Assembly: GCA_025642075.2 (NCBI GenBank)
Contig: JAODUO010001318.1
Span: 5,001 to 69,000 of the forward strand
Reading direction: 5' to 3'
Source: Ridgeia piscesae
Taxonomy: Eukaryota; Annelida; Polychaeta; Sabellida; Siboglinidae
DNA length: 64,000 nt
The notes under the pieces are model-generated. The model was not told the DNA's origin. It did no database searches and saw only the letters and a list, made by a program, of their open reading frames with translations. A program made the translations under genes and the position numbers. Below, one piece after another: positions 1 to 9,363 of this stretch; position 1 is the first letter of the stretch; every line of letters begins with the position of its first letter.

Positions 1-320
<320 letters not shown>

Positions 321-348
321 TATATATAGTGATAAGACATATGATGTA

Positions 349-505
<157 letters not shown>

Positions 506-744
506 AAATAAAGACACTGGTCTTGTTTAATCATTGTGCATAATTTAAATAAGAAAATTACTTATAATATATCTATCAATATTGTGTTATATAATGAATT
601 TTTATGTAATAAGCATTAATTGACAGTGTTTAATATTAACTAACTAACTAACTTAACAATTAATACATCACTAACATTAACCACCTATCAACGCTAATTC
701 GCATAGTAAAAAGCTAATTTATATACCAATATAATTTAAATAGT

Positions 745-1112
745 TGAACATTTTAATGTTCTAAACTATAATATTTATTTAACTATTTATTTTAAAATCT
801 ATAAACAGCTAGCCATTAACACCAAATAGTTATAGGTTATAATATATGAGTCCTTCTTATATTCATTTAAAGAAAAAACACAACTGCTTAACCCTAAGAA
901 TCTTTACAAAATACTAACAGTATAAAATACAACTGCCTTGAATTACGACACACAGTACCTCTAATGATAATTAATTATGTACAGTCATACCTAAACCAAA
1001 CACACAACGCAACTTAAAAAGTGTTTAAGTTGGAAGGTGTATCCAATTTTAAGTTAGTATAAATATAACAGTTTGGATGGAACATATTATAGTTTAGAAC
1101 ATTAAAATTGCT
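745..1112. repeat. Separated inverted repeat, arms about 25 bp
   Basis: The segment at about 749-775 (ending GTTCTAAACTATAATAT) is matched in reverse complement at about 1084-1110 (ATATTATAGTTTAGAAC). The arms are about 25 bp with few mismatches and enclose about 310 bp of AT-rich DNA. This could be the remains of a small foldback or MITE-type element. No target duplication was identified. Confidence 0.5.
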
Positions 1113-1406
1113 TTAATGTAGTATCATCAGCTTGTGCGATTGTATTGAAAGAAGTCATAGCGTTGACTATGTCGTTTAAATAGAAATGGTCAATCAATAA
1201 GAGAGCTAAGTCAGTGCCCAGTTTGTTTACTAATATTTCGTGATCAAGTTTATGGAAAGATCAGGTCAAGATAAATCTTGAAAGGGATTACGCCATTATC
1301 CATTAGTTGTATTATTCTGTCAATCATTTCAAGGGCAGCTCAATCCGTAGAAAGATTTTCTCAAGATACGTACTGACAATTGTAATATAGTTTATTTTAT
1401 TGGAAA

Positions 1407-1453
1407 TGGTTATGTAAGTAAGTATGTAAGTAAGTAAGTAAGTAAGTAAGTAA
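1407..1453. repeat. (AAGT)n microsatellite
   Basis: About eleven AAGT/TAAG tetramers with one GTATG interruption, followed by an AATAATTTATTTTC tail. The arrangement could be the 3' end of an old retroelement, but no coding remnant is visible. Confidence 0.75.
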
Positions 1454-2289
1454 TAATTTATTTTCGGGATCGCATACATCATACAAATAAACATAATCAG
1501 CAAATGTGACAGTAAATTATATAGTACACGATTTCCGGTTGCCACGAAGCCAATTAAAGCTGTAGCCAGTGATATAATATGAGGACAATACAATATAATG
1601 AATGCTTCAAAAGAGGAAACTTGCCGCTGTCAACCGAGCAATAACTGTATAAACTATATAATAGTAATTTAGCGTGTTGAATAAGAATAAAATTTCAAAT
1701 TTATATATCTGTTTACAAATGTCAAATACCTCAAACATATCACGCATCATCCGTTATACATTGTAATATTTAAATTGTACATATAGAGGTTTCATTCACA
1801 AATTGGTTCATTAAATACAATATGTTGAAAATAGTATAATAATAAAAGCAAAAAGCACATAAAATCACACAATAACAAGTATGTCAGGCAACATGCATTA
1901 TACATAGGAATGTTTTTTAAATGTATATCTCAGATCTAGAAAATAGATCACGAGTTGGATCATTTGAATACAACGTGTTACAAGTTGTCATACATCTATT
2001 CAAAACAAGTTTTTAAAGTTGATTCAGCTCCTGGAACCTCTAAAAGGGGTGTAGTTTCACAGAGATCGTGAACGACAGTACAATTATTAGATAACCACTA
2101 CAGAGACATGACGTAGTTGGAAATGCACACACTTACGTAAAACACGAGATCTGCAACTTGCCTATGCTGTTGTAGGGAATGTAGGCTAACATTATCACAT
2201 GGCAGAGTTCACGATAGCTGTATGATGAGTACTGAATTTAGAATTTATAACATAGATGTTTAAAGAATTGTTTAACTGTTTAAATGTTG

Positions 2290-2510
2290 TCAATAAATGT
2301 AATAATTATAATTGTAATACTACTATAGCGTCTATATTCTTGAAATTTCAAGCTCAGAGGCGCAGCAAACAACTTCATTCAGTGTAATCATAAATAAGGA
2401 CAGGCAGGGCAAAGGTCGTCACCGAACCATGGAACCGCCGAATGTATGTTAGAAAAGTAATTTCAAACAAATATTGCGTTGAATATTTTAAGAAAGGTGC
2501 AAATGTGGCA
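2290..2510 (-). mobile_element. 3' end fragment of a non-LTR retrotransposon (copy 1)
   Basis: This segment matches 7440-7630 over about 200 bp with many substitutions. Shared blocks include AAGCTCAGAGG, GGACAGGCA and the AACCGCCGAA/AGCCGCCGAA region. The copy at 7440-7990 can be read as the C-terminal end of a LINE reverse-transcriptase ORF on the minus strand. This one is therefore probably the 3' end plus 3'UTR of the same family, in the same orientation and truncated at the 5' side. The identification depends on the second copy. Confidence 0.55.
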
Positions 2511-2513
2511 CAG

Positions 2514-2537
2514 TGTTTGGCAGGTTTGCAAATTTAC

Positions 2538-2622
<85 letters not shown>

Positions 2623-2649
2623 TTATGTATGTTTGGCAGGTTTGCAAAT
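2514..2649. repeat. (AT)n array bracketed by a 20-bp direct repeat
   Basis: About 80 bp of AT dinucleotide (2541-2620) lies between two exact copies of a 20-bp sequence, TGTTTGGCAGG followed by TTTGCAAAT, at 2514-2533 and 2630-2649. The neighbouring CAAATGTGGCAC is also present on both sides. Either a short duplication enclosed the AT tract or the tract expanded between tandem copies. Confidence 0.85.
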
Positions 2650-2848
2650 GTGGCACCCCGACACGTAGTTTACATCACCAGTGGTACCGGCGTTTAAATG
2701 CAAATTGATGGTTGTATTGTGTGCGCCTGATCCTGGCGATAACAGCTTTAGTGGTGAACCTCAGACAGAACCAAATCCAAGACATGCTTTTGATGAGCTG
2801 AAGATAGCCTCCAGACATATCAAGCTCCACCCGCTACCTGTCAAAACA

Positions 2849-2888
2849 GAAGTCACGACGTTGACTTACAGGTCAACGTCGTGACTTC
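2849..2888. repeat. Perfect 17-bp hairpin, 6-nt loop
   Basis: The arm GAAGTCACGACGTTGAC (2849-2865) is exactly complementary to 2872-2888, with the loop TTACAG between them. The stem is unusually GC- and CpG-rich for its surroundings. No promoter, poly-T terminator or gene neighbour explains it. It may be the junction of a small inverted duplication. Confidence 0.9.
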
Positions 2889-3088
2889 GTCTTCCTTGAC
2901 TTTGGCTTTAAGTTTTTCAACAACATTATGCAATTTGGCTTTCAGTTTTGTCAACAAAATTATGCAAAATTAAATGTAAGTCAATTGTCAGTGCAACATA
3001 TGAAAACGTGTGTATATATGATATACGAACTCATAAAATGTAACAATCATTTTGACATCCATTTTTGTACATTATTGTCTAGCTGTTA

Positions 3089-3185
3089 GGCACTCCCAAT
3101 TGCCAACTAAATTTAACGTTCTGTAGCATGATACATAACCCTCTAGAAGGCTAAGCATTAACGTTGACTGATAATTGGGAGTGCT
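3089..3185. mobile_element. Possible MITE with 12-bp terminal inverted repeats
   Basis: GCACTCCCAATT at 3090-3101 is repeated in inverted orientation at 3173-3184. A second inner pair around AACGTT lies at 3115-3120 and 3160-3165. The element would be about 95 bp with no coding capacity. I could not define a target-site duplication, so this is only a structural suggestion. Confidence 0.45.
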
Positions 3186-3537
3186 GGTTCCTTATAAGTA
3201 AACAGTAACGATGTACAACAATGAATTTCAAAGTGACTGTCCCGTTACTTTCTGGCAGTATTGCATGGTACTGGTATGTTTTACAGTACTGTTTTTATTT
3301 AAACTGATATTATGTGATAGAGACATTCTCCTAACAGAAGTATTTGACTGTTGTCATTGGTGCAGATATGTTATGTCTCATGTTGGCTATTTCCACGTAA
3401 AATTTATAAATTACAACAGCTGATTGTGTTTAATGTTTATTCGTTTCATATACATTTCAGCCTAGTATTGATGTTTACATTAATCTTAGTTTTCTTCTTT
3501 GGTCAAATAATAAAATCGTTGTAATTATTTTATTTAG

Positions 3538-3540
<3 letters not shown>

Positions 3541-3592
<52 letters not shown>
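3541..3592. repeat. (AT)n microsatellite
   Basis: About 50 bp of AT dinucleotide between gene-free AT-rich sequences. Confidence 0.95.
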
Positions 3593-3596
<4 letters not shown>

Positions 3597-3599
3597 ATT

Positions 3600-3685
3600 T
3601 TAATATGTACATGTATATTAATGTAAAGCGCTGTGAACTACATTGGATGTCCACAAAATAAATATTATTATAAATAAATAAATAT
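3600..3685 (+). mobile_element. LINE/SINE-type 3' tail remnant
   Basis: The order GTAAAGCGCTGTGAACTAC, a short spacer, then AATAAATATTATTATAAATAAATA resembles the 3' ends of CR1/L2-type LINEs and their SINE partners. Those commonly carry a GTAAAGCGC stem followed by short A/T-rich tail repeats. Related tails occur at 33285-33330 and 41440-41518. No coding part is present. Confidence 0.5.
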
Positions 3686-3784
3686 GCTAAAATTGCATAA
3701 TTCTAAAGACACCTTAGATTTTGCATTATTGGCAAATTGGCACCACGATTAAAAATCGTCATTTAACTTTATGTTTTTTCTTCA

Positions 3785-3833
3785 TATAGTCGCAGTTTAA
3801 TTTTTTTTAAATACATTTTAAACTGCGACTATA
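3785..3833. repeat. 16-bp perfect hairpin inside a longer imperfect one
   Basis: TATAGTCGCAGTTTAA at 3785-3800 pairs exactly with 3818-3833. Pyrimidine-rich CTTC and purine-rich GAAG flanks extend the stem imperfectly to about 3774-3845. It lies just downstream (in minus-strand sense) of the SDR-like gene, at the end of the second open frame there. It could shape the 3'UTR or be a MITE footprint. Confidence 0.85.
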
Positions 3834-4105
3834 AGAAGAAGAAAAACGTAAAAGTATATGCAACATAGAGCTTCGTCTGTCTGACGTAGTTTCTATCAAG
3901 CTTAGGTGGACTTCTTGTTACAAGTAAACCCGACGGACACCACTGTAACAGCGTGTTTTGTTCAAACAATTCGGGACAGTGAGTAAAGTAGTCACCCGAC
4001 CAAGAAAGCGTTCCCTTGCATGGTGATCCATCATATGGCGCGTTGACGGTGGGCGCTGACAATGTGGTGGCATCAGTGGCGCCTGTGGGTATACTGTCTG
4101 CTATC
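3829..4105 (-). pseudogene. Out-of-frame continuation of the SDR-like ORF (or 3'UTR)
   Basis: Immediately past the stop of the SDR-like gene, the neighbouring minus-strand frame stays open for about 90 codons. Its composition looks protein-like: a GTLSWSGDYFTHC stretch, then LFEQNTLLQWCPSG. A one-base shift near 4090-4105 would join it to the upstream ORF and lengthen the product to roughly 330 aa, nearer the usual 280-330 aa of SDR proteins. This could be a real frameshift, a sequencing error, an unrecognised splice or chance. No ATG starts it, only a TTG at 4062. Confidence 0.35.
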
Positions 4106-4713
4106 TGTCATGTCAAACTCCGACGGTAACGTACGGTGATTCGCTGTAATATCGTAGATAGATCGGTACACGTGAAGGATGATCTCCAACGACGTCTCCA
4201 TAACGGCAACGAAGCCGTCGTGACGACCACCGTCGACGTGTGTCAACAGAGTGAAGTGTGGACGAGATGCAGCAGTCGCCTTGGTCACCTCCAGAAGGCC
4301 GACCAGACAACCGACCGAGAGACGAACACATGCACCACGAGACACGCCGGGTCGACAGAGGTCCGCGCCGACAAACAAGACGTAACTGAAGCGCGCTTTC
4401 CTAACCGAGTCGACAAATTTCGACATCGACGATAAGTCGCAGTTTGTCGTATTAACCACTGTCAACCGGGAATCGTAGGCACCCGATTCGAGTACATCGG
4501 ACAACTGTGTCGTCGTGTTCCTTCTCGCGTCTGGTGACAAGTCCAGACTGGCGTCCTCTGGTTGTAGGACGGTCACTTTCCCTCCTTGGCGTAATACGTG
4601 CATAGCAAGCTGATAGTTATAGCGGGAGGACACACCGTAGATTAGCACTTCCGGTTGAGAGCCAGGACGACCGCTGGGATTGATCACATCGTCTTCTTCC
4701 GACCACAAGCGTC
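4073..4713 (-). CDS. SDR-like gene, coding exon 2
   Basis: This exon begins after TTTGTGTCCTCAG (acceptor at 4715-4714) and runs to the TGA at 4075-4073. The 114-bp intron 4714-4827 is short for this locus. It encodes all of the Rossmann-like region. An ATG inside the intron (4735) keeps the frame open, so intron retention would give a shorter protein without the membrane anchor. Confidence 0.65.
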
Positions 4714-4927
4714 CTGAGGACACAAACATTATCAACCAACTTGCTCGAGTTCAATCGCGTTTTAAAAGCCAACGCATCATTGTTTTGTTTAGACAAATGT
4801 AGATCAAATTATTTTTCAGTTACTTACCCTGGCGCAATTTCACCAGGCGATCGGTGTACATAACCACGGCAAGCGCAGTTAGCAGCAAGGCGCAGACAGC
4901 GTATGTCCTCAGTAGCCGGCGTCGCAT
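4073..4927 (-). CDS. Membrane-anchored, degenerate short-chain dehydrogenase-like protein, 2 exons, 246 aa
   Basis: Joining 4927-4828 to 4713-4073 gives a continuous 246-aa protein. Residues 1-8 are Arg-rich (MRRRLLR), and about 9-24 form one hydrophobic segment (CALLLTALAVV), which suggests an N-terminal membrane anchor. The rest follows the order of an SDR Rossmann fold: a first beta strand with VLIYGVSSRYNYQLAMHVL where a TGxxxGxG motif is expected, a GGKVTVLQ second strand, a DLSSMSKFVDSVRKA segment typical of SDR strand/helix 4, and VLFVGADL where NNAG is expected. The glycine cofactor motif and a clear YxxxK catalytic pair are missing, so dehydrogenase activity is doubtful. The splice sites are good (CAGG/GTAAGT and TCCTCAG/GA, phase 1). 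The coding exons are GC-rich in an AT-rich setting. The family call is by pattern only. The C-terminus may continue in another frame (see 3829-4105). Confidence 0.6.
4828..4927 (-). CDS. SDR-like gene, coding exon 1
   Basis: 33 codons plus one base from the ATG at 4927-4925, ending at a strong donor (G/GTAAGT, 4827-4822). It encodes the Arg-rich N-terminus and the single transmembrane segment. I chose this ATG because it is the start of the frame that splices cleanly into exon 2. The longer overlapping minus-strand frame reaching 5225 is in a different phase and is a shadow. Confidence 0.65.
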
Positions 4928-5771
4928 TGTCAGACGGATGATCGACGAGTGACGTCGACCTCACGCCCTGTCCCGGTCTGACTATGGTCCTGTCAGGGGC
5001 AAGGGAATTTTGGACACGCTCGAATGGCGCTACCGACCCACAGTGAGTTGCTATTGACCAATCGGGAGCGCGCGTGTTGGTCATATTGAGGTCTCTATGA
5101 AGCACTAGCAACAACCTACGGACCAATGAGAAAGAGCACGTCGCTTGCATGGTAGGAGTGGCACTTGGTAGCGGCTCTTGTTGCAAGCGCAATACCTTCA
5201 CACCGCGCACAATGTTAGCCGACAAAACCGGGGCACAGAGATCACGCTAGTGCAGTAGTTCATTCCCCGTTACAAAACCACCGCGGCCGCTAAGTCATGA
5301 CAGTCGATGCGACTGTACTTAACTAAAGGAGGCTGGAACGCTTTAACAACCATTACCCAAACAAGATTAGAGCATTTAGAGGATATGTGGACATAATTTG
5401 ATGAGCACGGAGCCACGTGTATTTTCAATAGTTTGTCAAGCCTGGACATGTTTTACCACTGGGTGCCGCCATATTCCGTTCAAGCTGCATTTGATTTGAC
5501 AAGTTCCTATACACTCAATGTATATTTTCGATTTGTTACCATATGCATATACTTCATTAGTATATTATATATTTTGTATATCTACACGAAAAAAGAATAC
5601 GGTGCCATATTATATAATGATAAGCGTTATGCAGACATACATCGTTCGAACCTACGCACAGCGGTCGACAGAGAAAATGCACCCAGGCCGAACTGATAGA
5701 ACAGTTGCTGATCATCAGCCAAGGGGCGATGTTGATAATTGTACAGCATCGAGTCAATTAGTCTCGCTTAA
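4928..5771. promoter_or_regulatory. 5' region of the SDR-like gene and intergenic DNA
   Basis: Sequence from 4928 to about 5300 is GC- and CpG-rich, as expected for the 5'UTR/promoter of the minus-strand gene. It includes CCAAT on the plus strand at about 5122-5126 and a GACCAATCGG at about 5056-5065. No TATA box in a convincing position was seen. From 5300 to 5771 the sequence returns to AT-rich intergenic character with no gene. Confidence 0.4.
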
Positions 5772-6085
5772 CCGACTGTCGCTCGGCTGCGTAACTACGC
5801 CGAGAAGACAGTCTAGTGTCTTAGCCGGCTTTAGAATGTTATCCGTATGGGGCTAAACAATGCTGCCACCTTACGGATCCTGCGGTAATTCCTGTTTAAT
5901 AAACAACTGAAAAGTTGTATTTCTATTTATTTTGTGTTAGTATAAGTTTAGTGTTGAATAGTTTTTATAACACAGCATTATCTGATAAAAAGTATCGCTG
6001 TTTAATTTGTTATTTCAAATTCGGCCTGCGAACCAATCACCGTCTCTACCCTAATCTGGGGTAAGGCCGCCCTGTCGGTTACATC
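5772..6085 (+). repeat. Dispersed repeat, copy 1 (shared with 19930-20430)
   Basis: Three blocks recur at 19930-20430. Block A contains GCTCGGCTGCGT, CGCCGAGAA and GTCTAGT. Block B is GCTGCCACCTTACGGA. Block C runs for about 180 bp, including ACACAGCATTATCTGATAAAAAG and CGTCTCTACC through GGGGTAAGGCCG. Block A can form a small hairpin (CTCGGC/GCCGAG). Identity is roughly 70-80 percent by eye. The order differs: A-B-C here and A-C-B in the other copy. The family is unknown. Confidence 0.7.
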
Positions 6086-7439
6086 TGCAGCCCATTAATA
6101 ACCCAGGCGGAGTTGAGGGGCTGAAAAGTGTTGCTCGATGCAACGAGTTGATTGACGACAATCTCATAGACATCGATCGCAGTCAATACCTCAAGCTCGG
6201 ACACCACCAAACAAAATATTTCCACTCGGGAAATTCCACTCCTAATGTTTTATTTCAAAATATATGAAGTGTTAAATTACGCATGTTCCGAGAAGAATTC
6301 TCCCATCATAATTTTCTGCGGAATTATACTTATCAAATAAAAAAATGATAATATTATTATGGTGGTTAATTATAAAAATCCAACAAATACCATGATTATG
6401 AAACTGTCGCAATTGGGGTATTTCGACTCCATGGTAATTTGTTTTGTTTTAACACTAAAGGGACAGTAATACTTCCATCCCATTGACACTCATGATCTAT
6501 TTGTAACTGATTCCTTTTGATAATAGATTATTTATTCTGTATTATTCATATATTGCACTGTGTAGCTCAAACACATAAGAATTGTTCACGGTCACACTCT
6601 ATTTTCCTACAGCTTTTGGTACAATGAAATACTTTTTTGACGAGTCCCGCTCTTACATATCTAACTTATAATGAATGTTGAGTATCACACAAGTGACTTG
6701 CCGCTAGAACAAACTGTTTGAATTTTAACAGCTAAAACACAAAACATTAAAAGGAGCTTAACTCATTTGGGGGTAATCCCACCCTTATGGGGTGGATTTC
6801 CCCCCAGCACATATTGTTGTTTACTTCATGCAACACGCAACACTAAGATGGAATGTTTCAACATGCCTTTTTACACAAAGTACATATCATAATATAAAAA
6901 TTACGAAACATACATAATTACAGGTACTGAATTCTGGACATCTTGATCAAATAATCACCACTTAAAAGTATGGATTGTTTACTTGGATAGGATAATTTTT
7001 GGATAGCATTTTCATCAGATTGTGGCCTGGCCATCCATGGCTGGAATTAGTAGATTTTGGTTGACCAATAATTAGTTTCATTATTACTAATGAAATAAGT
7101 AATTGAATGGTGTCTGATTTGATCATTTGAGGGCAAATGAGCTCTGGAGTCTGAAAGGGGTTGAATTACCCCGTGATGGTGAAATTGCCCCCAACACCCT
7201 ACAGACAAATATCCACCTCCCACACTAACTACACCGCACACATCAACAGCTACCTACATGTGTCAGCACAATATCAGCTCTAATGCGGACACCCGACAAG
7301 GCGTAGAGCCGGGCTCAGAAGATGCAAAAGATACAAAGATTCCAAGTAGGTGAACATAGACGGTGCCGTCACTCATATTGCAGTTGAAGTGACGCAACTA
7401 TACAAGCAATCTAAAAGTGAACATGTTGAATAACAGTAA
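6086..7439. other. Intergenic DNA, no gene seen
   Basis: AT-rich DNA with no supported ORF. A paired theme of short G/C runs (GGGGGTAATCCCACCC at about 6769-6784, GAATTACCCCGTGATGG at about 7163-7179) suggests old repeat remnants, but no element could be delimited. Confidence 0.6.
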
Positions 7440-7990
7440 TAATAAGACTAATTTTAAAACTTCTATTGCGCCTATATCCTTTACAAGGTCAAGCTCAGAG
7501 GTGCAATAAACAGAATAATTTGGCTAGTCATACACGGGGACAGGCAAAAGTTGTCAGAGGAGCCGCCGAAAAGTTATGGTGGAAAAGCAATTTGAAACAA
7601 AATGTTTTCTATTTTTTTACGAAAGTTATCTACAGTTTCAGAAAATGTAATCGTAATAGGAAGTTGATTCCAAATTGTTGGCGCAGTCACAGAGAAAGCA
7701 CGTTTGTCAATATTCAGCATAGGTTTAGAAACAAAAAGTTGTTTGGAAAAGGATGACCAAAGGGTCCTAGAGATATCAGAGAAATGTAGCAGATTAACTA
7801 AGTATGTCGGTTATTGAGTAGAAAGAGTACGATATGGAACAGTAGCCAATTTAAATTGAATTCTGTATACAACTAGAAGCCAATGTAACTGCTTAAGTAG
7901 CAGTAGTGATGATGAAAAACGGGGGCCTTAAGTACTACATGTGCTAAACAATTCTGTACACGTTGGAGTTTAGATAAGTCTTTTTGGCAA
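7440..7990 (-). mobile_element. Decayed CR1/L2-type non-LTR retrotransposon, ORF2 C-terminus
   Basis: On the minus strand the sequence reads from 7975 downward as the familiar end of a LINE reverse-transcriptase ORF: KLQRVQNCLAHVVLKAP, then after one frame change HWLLVVYRIQFKLA, PYRTLSTQ, an in-frame stop, PTYLVNLL, SRTLWSSF, KRAFSVTAPTIWNQLP and FRKKIENI. The order and spacing match the post-RT domain of CR1/L2-like LINEs found in many aquatic invertebrates. At least one frameshift and one stop show it is dead. The reverse transcriptase core and endonuclease are absent (5' truncation). A second 3'-end fragment lies at 2290-2510. Confidence 0.85.
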
Positions 7991-8559
7991 TGCTATTGGT
8001 AGTGGTGCTACGTGGAGCGTCGGTCGAGCGTCCATGTCCGTGGAGCGTCAGTCATGAGAATTAGCGACACATCGACCACCTTCGTCAAGTCGGAAGTCTA
8101 AACCATTGCGATCTCATAATAACATGAAACATACCAGGTGGTGTCGTCGATGAAACGCCATTAACCTTGTGATGTATGGACAAACCGAGACGACAGAGGA
8201 AACGATTAGCCACAGAAAACACGATCGGATTAATTAATAACGCTGAATTTGCAGCAGACCTGAGAACATCGCCATTATTCAGGGGTAGAATTTAAGAATA
8301 ATCACTCAGCCGGTGGGCTAGTAGTCCTAAAATGTTACTCATCCCCATACAAATCACTAGTCCCATTTTGGGTGGATAACGTCAAAATGCAACTTGTTAT
8401 GCAAATTCGTGTGTTTACCTGTAATGCACCTTATACATACAACATAACAAAGAAATATCATAAATTATACATGTGTACTTAATTCAAAATGTTTGCTTCA
8501 TACTGCTACAAAATAAGTGGTAAATAGTTACCATGCTGGCCAAACATTATTCCTATATA

Positions 8560-8563
<4 letters not shown>
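7991..8563. other. Intergenic DNA, no gene seen
   Basis: No coding frame. A short segment at about 8281-8385 (AGGGGTAGAATTT, CTAGTAGTCC, CACTAGTCCC) resembles the GGTAGTC-rich segment at 52077-52290. It may belong to the same degenerate repeat family. Confidence 0.55.
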
Positions 8564-8592
<29 letters not shown>

Positions 8593-8955
8593 TGTATGTA
8601 TGTGTGTATGTATGTATGTATGTATGTATGTACGTACGTACGTACGTACGTACGTACGTACGTACGGACGGACGGACGGACGGACGGACGGACGGACGGA
8701 CGGACGGACGGACGGACGGACGGACGGACGGACGGACGGACGGACGGACGGACGGACGACGGACGACGGACGGACGGACGGACGGACGGACGGACGGACG
8801 GACGGACGGACGGACGGACGGACGGACGGACGGACGGACGGACGGACGGACGGACGGACGGACGGACGGACGGACGGACGGACGGACGGACGGACGGACG
8901 GACGGACGGACGGACGGACGGACGGACGGACGGACGGACGGACGGACGGACGGAC
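8564..8955. repeat. Stepwise tetranucleotide array (TATG to TACG to GACG)
   Basis: The array begins as (TATG)n (about 8566-8631), becomes (TACG)n (about 8631-8665) and then (GACG)n to 8955 without loss of the 4-bp phase. One 3-bp GAC break occurs near 8757-8766. Open frames on both strands (RTDG or SVRP repeats) are artefacts of a stop-free unit. The (GACG)n part is CpG-rich and GC-rich in an AT-rich region. Confidence 0.97.
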
Positions 8956-8973
8956 GAAAATATGGCCACCAGA

Positions 8974-9092
8974 AGAAAATATGGCCACCAAAATTTTTGT
9001 TATTGCTCGTAACTCTCCTTCCAGGTTTTAATGGCAGAATCATTATATAAATATCGTACAAATATGTATTGTTACCACACAACACAAATAAA

Positions 9093-9151
<59 letters not shown>

Positions 9152-9209
9152 CATCCATACATCCATACATCCATACGTACGTACGTACGTACGTATGTAT
9201 GTATGTATG

Positions 9210-9241
<32 letters not shown>

Positions 9242-9307
9242 TGTATGTATGTATGTGTGTATGTATGTATGTATGGATGTATGTATGTAGTATGGTATGT
9301 ATGGATG

Positions 9308-9363
<56 letters not shown>

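Noticed and set aside
4136..4435. Plus-strand frame opposite the SDR-like exon
   Set aside because: It is antisense shadow of a GC-rich exon. The minus strand has the spliced, family-like protein.
4824..5225. 133-codon minus-strand frame upstream of the SDR-like gene
   Set aside because: It overlaps exon 1 in another frame and has no acceptor or donor leading to a recognisable protein.
8506..9085. Open frames of 138-185 codons on both strands (RTDG, SVRP repeats)
   Set aside because: They come from a stop-free tetranucleotide array. All frames are open at once, and no start context or splice support exists.
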